A DNA stretch of 64,000 bases from NCBI GenBank assembly GCA_963819735.1, contig CAWFXC010000004.1, forward strand, positions 124,001-188,000. Reading direction: 5' to 3'. Shown in pieces: positions 56,681-64,000 of the stretch. Each line of letters opens with the position of its first letter. The stretch's first letter is position 1. Both the position numbers and the translations under genes were made by a program. The stretch is from CAWFXC01 sp963819735. Lineage in GTDB: Bacteria; Actinomycetota; Acidimicrobiia; IMCC26256; DASPTH01. Under the pieces are notes generated by a model, which had not been told where the DNA came from, did no database searches, and worked only from the letters and a program-made list of their open reading frames with translations.

Positions 56681-58028
56681 CGGGCAGGTGGGCGGTGTCG
56701 AGGCCCGCTTCGCGCAGACCGCTCAACTCGGTGGGCGTGATCCCGAGGTACTGCTCGAGCGTGCGGTGGAGGTTGACCACCCGGCACTCCTCGGTGGGCG
56801 ACACCGTGAGGTGGGTGAACCCGGGCTGGTGCAGGCCGCGCTGGGTGCGGGCGAAGTTGCCGACGTCCTGGTTGAGCACGAGCCCGAACGGCGGCTCGGC
56901 GTCGGCCGGGAGGGCGGCGTCGAACGGCTTCGTGCGCGGCGCGTCGGTCGCGGGCACGCGGTCGAACTGGAAGACGTCCATGAACGCCTCCTCCACGTGG
57001 TTCCCCGGGCGGGCGCGCACGACGCTGAGCATGTCGGCGAACACGAGCACCGTGATGTTCGGGAACAGGTTGTACTGCTCCATGTCGAGCACCTGGTGAT
57101 CGGTGTAGGACGAGAGGTCGAGGCCCTTGTCGCGACGGTTCACGTCGCGCACCATCTCCGCCAACATGCCGCGCAGCGTCCTCCCCGCGGGGATGACGGG
57201 CATCGGCGCGGTCTTGTCCTCGATGCCGATGCGGCCGCCCATCACCTCGATGAACGACGCGAACACGTCGGCGTCGTCGGACGCGCGCCCCTGCCGGGGC
57301 GACGGGAGCCCGTACGACTGCACCAGCCGACCGTGGCGGGGCCAGATCACCTGCGGGCCGTTCACGTCGTCGGCCATGCCGAGCATCTCGCGGTGGATGC
57401 CCTGCACGTGATACGTCTCGCTGAACCCCTCGATCAGGGTCTTCCAGTTGCACTCGGCGGGCATGGAGACGAACGCGCGGGCGCGGAACTCGCCGAGGCG
57501 GGCCCAGTCGGTCTCCGCCGGCACCGGGGCGAGGAAGTCGGCGAGCGGTTCCGCGTCGCGGTCGAGGTTCACGAACACCATCGGTCCCCAGGTGTCGACC
57601 TGCACGCCGATGAGCGGGTAGTCGTCGTTGAGCACACCGAACTCACGGCGCGACGGCACCTCGCGCAGACGGCCGTCGAGACCCCACGTCCAGCGGTGGA
57701 ACGGGCAACGGATCTCCGCCAGCTCACTCCCCGACCCGCTGCACAGCTCACTGCCGCGGTGGAGGCACACGTTCTGGAACGCGCGCAGCACGTCGTCGTC
57801 GCCCCGCACGATCAGCACCGAGATCGGGCCGACCCGGTGCTCGAACCAGTCGCCCGGCTCCGATACGTGGTCGACACTGCACGCGAGCTGCCACACGTGC
57901 GGCCACAGCTGTTCCATCTCGCGGTCGTGGAACGCGGGTGACGTGTAGCGGTACACCGGGACCTTCACCGGCGTGCGCCGGGCGTTGCCGGTGCCGGTCT
58001 CGAGGAGGACGTCGCCGGATTCGGGCAT
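56673..58028 (-). CDS. Rieske (2Fe-2S) aromatic ring-hydroxylating oxygenase alpha subunit
   Basis: A 451-residue oxygenase. Rieske cluster ligands are C88/H90 (C-L-H-R-G) and C108/H111 (C-P-F-H-R-W). The catalytic domain has N-W-K-T-L-I-E-G-F-S-E-T-Y-H-V-Q-G-I-H, with the mononuclear iron His residues. It hydroxylates aromatic or terpenoid substrates using NADH-derived electrons; no ferredoxin or reductase gene is adjacent. ATG 58026-58028, one base after the amidohydrolase stop. Confidence 0.9.
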   Translation of the reverse strand: MPESGDVLLETGTGNARRTPVKVPVYRYTSPAFHDREMEQLWPHVWQLACSVDHVSEPGDWFEHRVGPISVLIVRGDDDVLRAFQNVCLHRGSELCSGSGSELAEIRCPFHRWTWGLDGRLREVPSRREFGVLNDDYPLIGVQVDTWGPMVFVNLDRDAEPLADFLAPVPAETDWARLGEFRARAFVSMPAECNWKTLIEGFSETYHVQGIHREMLGMADDVNGPQVIWPRHGRLVQSYGLPSPRQGRASDDADVFASFIEVMGGRIGIEDKTAPMPVIPAGRTLRGMLAEMVRDVNRRDKGLDLSSYTDHQVLDMEQYNLFPNITVLVFADMLSVVRARPGNHVEEAFMDVFQFDRVPATDAPRTKPFDAALPADAEPPFGLVLNQDVGNFARTQRGLHQPGFTHLTVSPTEECRVVNLHRTLEQYLGITPTELSGLREAGLDTAHLPGG

Positions 58029-58029
58029 G

Positions 58030-59757
<1,728 letters not shown>

Positions 59758-59770
59758 GGGTCAGTCCCCC

Positions 59771-60009
59771 TGCGTTGATGGTCAACTCCGCTTCGCCGTC
59801 CCGCTCTCCGAGCACGGCTGCGCTGCGTCTCCTGCGTTGATGGTCGACTCCGCTTCGCCGTCCCGCTCTCCGAGCACGGCTGCGCTGCGTCTCCTGCGTT
59901 GATGGTCGACTCCGCTTCGCCGTCCCACGGCTGCGCTGCGCCGCTTGCGTTGATGGTCGACTCCGCTTCGCCGTCCCGCTCTCCGAGCACGGCTGCGCTG
60001 CGTCTCTGA
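59771..60009. repeat. four tandem 62 bp repeats in the amidohydrolase-IclR gap
   Basis: Units start at 59771, 59833, 59895 and 59946, each with TGCGTTGATGGTC; the third lacks about 11 bp. The repeats fill most of the 336 bp divergent gap between the amidohydrolase and the IclR-type gene; the remaining 84 bp before the IclR ATG shows no other structure I can support. Confidence 0.85.
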
Positions 60010-60093
60010 TATCCCAAGACCCCCGGATCATCCCATGACGAAATGTGCAGCACAAGGGTTGCAATATTCGAACACCACTGCGACACTCCGGCG

Positions 60094-60999
60094 ATGGCCC
60101 GTACGTCGCCGCCGACCGACCGGGTGGTGATGGTCGTGTCGTTGCTCGCCGCCCACCCGAACGAGCCGATGACCCTGGCCGAGCTCACCCGCCGCCTCGG
60201 GGTGAACAAGTCGACCGGCCATGCCATCCTCACCACGCTGGCGGGCGCGGGCTGGGTGCTGCGCGACCCCACCCGCAAGACCTACCGCCTGGGCCCGGCG
60301 CTGGTCGCGGTGGGCCGGACGGCCTCGGAATCGTTCCCCGCCCTCGACTTCGCCCGCCCCGCCATGGTCGACCTGAGCCTCGAGTTCGAGGCCTCCTGCG
60401 CGGCCCTCGGGGTGGGCGACGGCAGCATCACCGTGCTCGACCAGGTGCGCGATCCGCGCTCCGCCGTCACCGGATTCCGCGTGGGTGTGTCGTACCCGCT
60501 GCGCCCGCCGTTCGGCGCTGCGGTGCTGGCGTGGGCCGACCCCGACGTGCTCGACGAGTGGCTGGCCCGGGTGCCGGCCGACACCCGCCCGTACTACCGC
60601 GAGGCGCTGGCCGCGACCCACGACCGCGGCTTCGCGGTGGAGATCTGGTCGACGCCCGTCGCGCGCGTGCGCGAGATCGTCACCCAGCTCGGGCTCGACG
60701 GCGCGGCCGGCAGTGGTGATCCGGGCGCGACCGACGGTGCATCTCGCGCGCTGCTCGATCGGCTCGCGGGCGAGCTGGCGGCGCACGAGGAGTTCCTCGC
60801 CGTCTCGCTCGAGCCCGATCGCGAGTACGCGGTGAACGTGGTGAACGCGCCGGTGCTCGACCACACCGGGCAGGTCACGCTCGTGCTGTCGCTCACGGGA
60901 TTCGCCCGTTCCCTCACCGGTCGCGACGTCACCGCCGCCGGCGCGCGGCTGGTCGCGGTGAGCGACACGTTGAGCGCCGCGCTCGGGGCGCGTCGCTGA
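60094..60999 (+). CDS. IclR-family transcriptional regulator
   Basis: A 301-residue regulator. The N-terminal wHTH is M-T-L-A-E-L-T-R-R-L-G-V-N-K-S-T-G-H-A-I-L-T-T-L (about 26-49). An effector-binding domain follows, with F-E-A-S-C-A-A-L-G and P-P-F-G-A-A-V-L. IclR members control aromatic and organic-acid catabolism and usually act on divergent neighbours. The divergent amidohydrolase-Rieske-SnoaL-cupin cluster is therefore the obvious target. ATG 60094. Confidence 0.9.
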   Translation: MARTSPPTDRVVMVVSLLAAHPNEPMTLAELTRRLGVNKSTGHAILTTLAGAGWVLRDPTRKTYRLGPALVAVGRTASESFPALDFARPAMVDLSLEFEASCAALGVGDGSITVLDQVRDPRSAVTGFRVGVSYPLRPPFGAAVLAWADPDVLDEWLARVPADTRPYYREALAATHDRGFAVEIWSTPVARVREIVTQLGLDGAAGSGDPGATDGASRALLDRLAGELAAHEEFLAVSLEPDREYAVNVVNAPVLDHTGQVTLVLSLTGFARSLTGRDVTAAGARLVAVSDTLSAALGARR

Positions 61000-61017
61000 G
61001 TTCGGACCTCCGCGAGC

Positions 61018-62241
61018 TCAAACCTCGGCGACGACAACCGCGAAGCTGGCGTGTTCGAGCGCATCCACCACTTCGGCCCGGTGGGCGGCGTCACGGACCT
61101 CGATGGTCAGGTCGAGCTCGGCCGCCTTCAGTGCGAGCTCGAGTCGTGACCGGTCGTGGTTCACGGAGATGATGTTGGCGCCGTGCTCCCCCACCACGGT
61201 GGCGACACGCGCCAACGTGCCCGGCCGGTCGGCCAGGCGCACGGTGAGGCGCGCGATACGGCCCGAACGCGCGAGCGCCCGCATGATCACCTGGGCCAGC
61301 AGGCTCTGGTCGATGTTGCCGCCGCTCAACACGAGACCGACCCGGCGGCCGGCGAAACGCGCGGGATCGTGGAGCAACGCGGCGAGGCCCGCGGCACCCG
61401 CGCCTTCCGCGACCACCTTCTCGATCTCGAGGTACAGCGCGATCGCTTCCTCGATGCGCGCTTCGGGCACGACGACCACGTCGTCGACCAACGCGTGGAC
61501 GATGCGCCGGGTGATCACACCGGGCTCCTTCACCGCGATGCCCTCGGCGATCGTGATGTGCGCACCGGGCGGCACTGCCGGCGAATGGTCACGCGCGAAC
61601 GCGGGGAAGAGCTCGCTCTGCACGCCCACGATGTCGATGTCGGGCCGGCGGTCCTTCGCCGCGATCGCGATTCCGGCGATCAGTCCGCCGCCGCCGACCG
61701 GCACCACGATGGTGTCGAGATCGGGAAACGCATCGAGCAGCTCGACCACCACGGTGCCCTGCCCTGCGATGACGGCGGGATCGTCGAACGGCGGCACGAC
61801 CACGTAACCCGACTCGGCGGCTAATCGCTCCCCCGTGACCAGCGTGTCGTGGAAGGTCTCACCTTCGAGCACCACGGTCGCGCCGCTGAGCCGGATCGGT
61901 TCGACCTTGGCCCACGGCGTGGTTGCCGGCATCACGACGGTGCAGCCGATGCCCATGAGCTGCGCGTGATGGGCCAACGCGCGCGCGTGGTTGCCGGCCG
62001 ACACGGCGAGCACGCCACGCGCCCGTTCGTCGGCATCGAGCAGGGCCAGCCGATTTCGCGCGCCGCGCTCCTTGAACGAGCCGGTGAACTGCAGGTTCTC
62101 GAACTTCACGACGACGTCGGCGCCGGTGATCGCCGACAGCGTGGCCGACCGGGCCGACGGCGTCGCCGGCACCGGCTCGCGCAGGCGCGCGGCCGCGTCG
62201 GCCACATCGGCGGCCGAGACCGGCAGCCCGGGCGGGTTCAT
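61018..62241 (-). CDS. ilvA: threonine ammonia-lyase with ACT domain
   Basis: A 407-residue PLP enzyme that deaminates threonine/serine to 2-oxobutanoate or pyruvate. PLP Lys K57 sits in F-T-G-S-F-K-E-R-G-A. Phosphate loop G-G-G-G-L-I-A-G-I-A (near 170) and S-A-G-N-H-A-R-A-L-A-H are present. The C-terminus is a single ACT domain (L-A-D-R-P-G-T-L-A-R-V), so it may be feedback-regulated or catabolic (TdcB-like with ACT). It is convergent with the IclR gene, 18 nt apart. Confidence 0.9.
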   Translation of the reverse strand: MNPPGLPVSAADVADAAARLREPVPATPSARSATLSAITGADVVVKFENLQFTGSFKERGARNRLALLDADERARGVLAVSAGNHARALAHHAQLMGIGCTVVMPATTPWAKVEPIRLSGATVVLEGETFHDTLVTGERLAAESGYVVVPPFDDPAVIAGQGTVVVELLDAFPDLDTIVVPVGGGGLIAGIAIAAKDRRPDIDIVGVQSELFPAFARDHSPAVPPGAHITIAEGIAVKEPGVITRRIVHALVDDVVVVPEARIEEAIALYLEIEKVVAEGAGAAGLAALLHDPARFAGRRVGLVLSGGNIDQSLLAQVIMRALARSGRIARLTVRLADRPGTLARVATVVGEHGANIISVNHDRSRLELALKAAELDLTIEVRDAAHRAEVVDALEHASFAVVVAEV

Positions 62242-62262
62242 CGGATGACGCGGCGGCGTCGG

Positions 62263-63984
62263 TCAGGCAAGCGACGCAGTCGAGGTGTCGCGTCCCGACC
62301 GCAGCATGGTGCCGCTGCGCGCATCGGTGAGGGCACCGTCGCGCACGATCGCGTCCCCGTTGACCAGCACGTGGTCGATGCCGTCGGCCTCGGCGTAGAG
62401 GCGACCGGCACCACCGGGCAGGTCCATGCGCATCCGGACCTCGTGGCTCGCGACGGTGTCGGGGTCGAGCACGACGACGTCGGCCTTCCACCCTTCGGTC
62501 ACGCGACCGCGCTCGTTGAGCCCGTAGAGCTGCGCGGGCACGTCGGTGATGAGTTGGACCGCCTCTTCGAGCGGGAGCAGGCCGCGCTCACGCACCGCGT
62601 GGGCCAGCACCTCGGTGGAGTAGTTGAACGACGCGAGGAGGTCGAGGTGGGCGCCGGCATCGGACGCGCCGATGAGCGCGCGCTGGTCGCGCCACACCTG
62701 GATGCGGGCCTTCCAGTCGTCGTCGGTCTCCTGCGCGACCTGGGTACCGAAGCTGGTGTTGAGCTCGTCGGCCCGGGCGATGTCGCACAGCACGTCCCAC
62801 GGGTCGCGGCCCTCGTCGGTCGCGATCTCGCCGACCGTGCGGCCGCGGTACTGCTCGTTCTCGGACGCGAGCACGTCGTAGATCTTCAGGTTGCCCCAGT
62901 TGGCGAGGGTGCGGAGCGGGTTGGTGTCGCTCTGCGCGAGCTCGTTGAGGTGGGCCAGCGCGTCGCGGTCCTCGAACAGCGCGAGCTTCTGGTCGAGCGG
63001 CAGGAGCATGGGGCCGTCCCAACCGGGGATGGCGTCGAGCACGAATCCCGAACGGAACGACAACCGCACCGGGAAGCTCATCGGCACGGTGAGCGCGACC
63101 ACCCGGCCGCCCTTCTCCCGCGCCCGGTCGCCCGCTTCGAGCTTCAACTCGCAATCGGCGAGGTTCTTGGCGTTGACCGTCATGACGTTCCAGTTGAGTG
63201 GCCGTTGCGCGGCGACCGACATGTCGGCCATCAACTCCACCGCCCACGGCTCGAACTTGGGGCCGACCATGGGGATGAACTCGAGCGACGTGCCGGGATA
63301 CTCCGACACCGTCCCGCACAGCGTGACGATCTCGTCGCGCGACGCGAAGCGCGAGGGCACCATGTGGCCGTCGGCGTCGTTGTGCGTGCGCGCCCACGAC
63401 GACGAGAAGCCGGTCGCACCCGCTTCGAGGCCGGCGCGCAACAGCGCCTGCATCTGCTCGATCTCCTCCGGCTTCGCCTCGCGCGTGGTGGATTCCTCGC
63501 CCATCACGATGCGGCGAATGGCGGAGTGACCCACCATGAACCCGGCGTTGATGCCGAGGCGCCCTTCGATCTCGTCGAAGTACTCAGCGGTGGTCTTCCA
63601 GTTCCAAGGGACGCCGTCGCGCAGCGACTCGAGCGGCATGCCCTCGACGCGCGCCAGCATGCGCATGAGGTAATCGCCGTCGGACGGGTCGTCGGAGAGC
63701 GGTGCGATCGTGAAGCCGCAGTTCCCCGCCAGCGCGGTGGTGACCCCGTGCAGGGGCGACGGCGTGAGCGCGCCGTCCCAGAACACCTGCGCGTCGTAGT
63801 GCGTGTGCACGTCGACGAACCCGGGGGTGACCACCTTGCCCGTCGCGTCGATCACCGTCGCCGCGGGGTCGTCGATCGCCCCGATGGCGACGATCCGGTC
63901 GCCCTGGATCGCGACATCGGCGCGGCGGCGGGGCGCGCCGGTGCCGTCGACCAGATCTCCACCACGGATCACGACGTCGTACAT
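62263..63984 (-). CDS. D-aminoacylase-type amidohydrolase (copy 2)
   Basis: A 573-residue paralog of the 58030 gene. Starts M-Y-D-V-V-I-R-G-G-D-L-V-D-G-T-G. Metal His H60/H62 in V-D-V-H-T-H-Y-D-A-Q. G-N-C-G-F-T-I-A-P and A-S-D-A-G-A-H-L-D complete the site. It lies upstream of ilvA with a 21 nt gap, so the pair may be co-transcribed, perhaps to release and then deaminate an amino acid. The 5' control region is at the window edge. Confidence 0.88.
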   Translation of the reverse strand: MYDVVIRGGDLVDGTGAPRRRADVAIQGDRIVAIGAIDDPAATVIDATGKVVTPGFVDVHTHYDAQVFWDGALTPSPLHGVTTALAGNCGFTIAPLSDDPSDGDYLMRMLARVEGMPLESLRDGVPWNWKTTAEYFDEIEGRLGINAGFMVGHSAIRRIVMGEESTTREAKPEEIEQMQALLRAGLEAGATGFSSSWARTHNDADGHMVPSRFASRDEIVTLCGTVSEYPGTSLEFIPMVGPKFEPWAVELMADMSVAAQRPLNWNVMTVNAKNLADCELKLEAGDRAREKGGRVVALTVPMSFPVRLSFRSGFVLDAIPGWDGPMLLPLDQKLALFEDRDALAHLNELAQSDTNPLRTLANWGNLKIYDVLASENEQYRGRTVGEIATDEGRDPWDVLCDIARADELNTSFGTQVAQETDDDWKARIQVWRDQRALIGASDAGAHLDLLASFNYSTEVLAHAVRERGLLPLEEAVQLITDVPAQLYGLNERGRVTEGWKADVVVLDPDTVASHEVRMRMDLPGGAGRLYAEADGIDHVLVNGDAIVRDGALTDARSGTMLRSGRDTSTASLA

Positions 63985-64000
63985 GTGGGCTCCTCTTGTT

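Noticed and set aside
60040..60093. AT-richer stretch (TTGCAATATTCGAA) before the IclR ATG as an operator
   Set aside because: The symmetry is weak and the length is short. It could be a -10 region, but I cannot separate that from chance.

Overview
The window is a 64 kb stretch of a very GC-rich actinobacterial chromosome. Mycothiol-conjugate amidase, a WhiB-type regulator, an F420-type luciferase-like oxidoreductase, frequent GTG starts and a diiron acyl-ACP desaturase all fit Actinomycetota. The mix of polyhydroxyalkanoate genes, SCP2 domains and paired amidohydrolases suggests Acidimicrobiia or a relative. That placement is inference; no rRNA or tRNA gene was seen.

Layout. 1-8345 is core metabolism: end of a LOG-family gene, a VOC protein, glycolate oxidase glcDEF, a GroES-like protein, ctaB, a TlpA-type thioredoxin and tatA. 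8369-23580 is a 15.2 kb integrated element bounded by a perfect 22 bp direct repeat. 23557-37660 is host again: ABC exporter, polyprenyl synthase, RmuC, 5'-3' exonuclease, acyl-ACP desaturase, ctaA, typA, HD and PIG-L proteins. 37668-45500 holds an alpha-oxoamine synthase with an acyltransferase-like and an aspartyl/asparaginyl beta-hydroxylase-like gene, then an oxidoreductase, a phosphatase, a lipase and a frameshifted NuoF-like gene. 45777-52000 has an acyl-CoA synthetase, a cell-wall hydrolase, AlkB, a frameshifted glycosyltransferase and mca. 52131-55573 is a polyhydroxyalkanoate granule locus (phasin-like protein, XRE regulator, depolymerase-like hydrolase, PhaC). 55670-63984 looks catabolic: cupin, SnoaL-like protein, Rieske oxygenase, two D-aminoacylase-type amidohydrolases, IclR regulator and threonine ammonia-lyase.

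The integrated element is the most unusual part. Its leftward operon runs from a small HTH protein through a RepA-like ATPase, RusA-like resolvase, SWIM-type zinc protein, HNH nuclease and HTH protein to an HK97-type prohead protease and both terminase subunits. Almost every junction overlaps by 1-4 nt. No portal, major capsid or tail gene is visible. The other end carries a tyrosine integrase with a small Xis-like protein, a WhiB-like regulator and a cargo block (ankyrin-repeat protein, two unknown proteins, a membrane protein). This resembles a phage satellite that packages itself in another phage's particles. The attachment site is the last codons of an ABC-2 permease gene; integration keeps the protein unchanged and only swaps its stop codon.

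Two genes (NuoF-like and a glycosyltransferase) each need a single +1 shift to read through, so sequencing error must be excluded before calling them pseudogenes.
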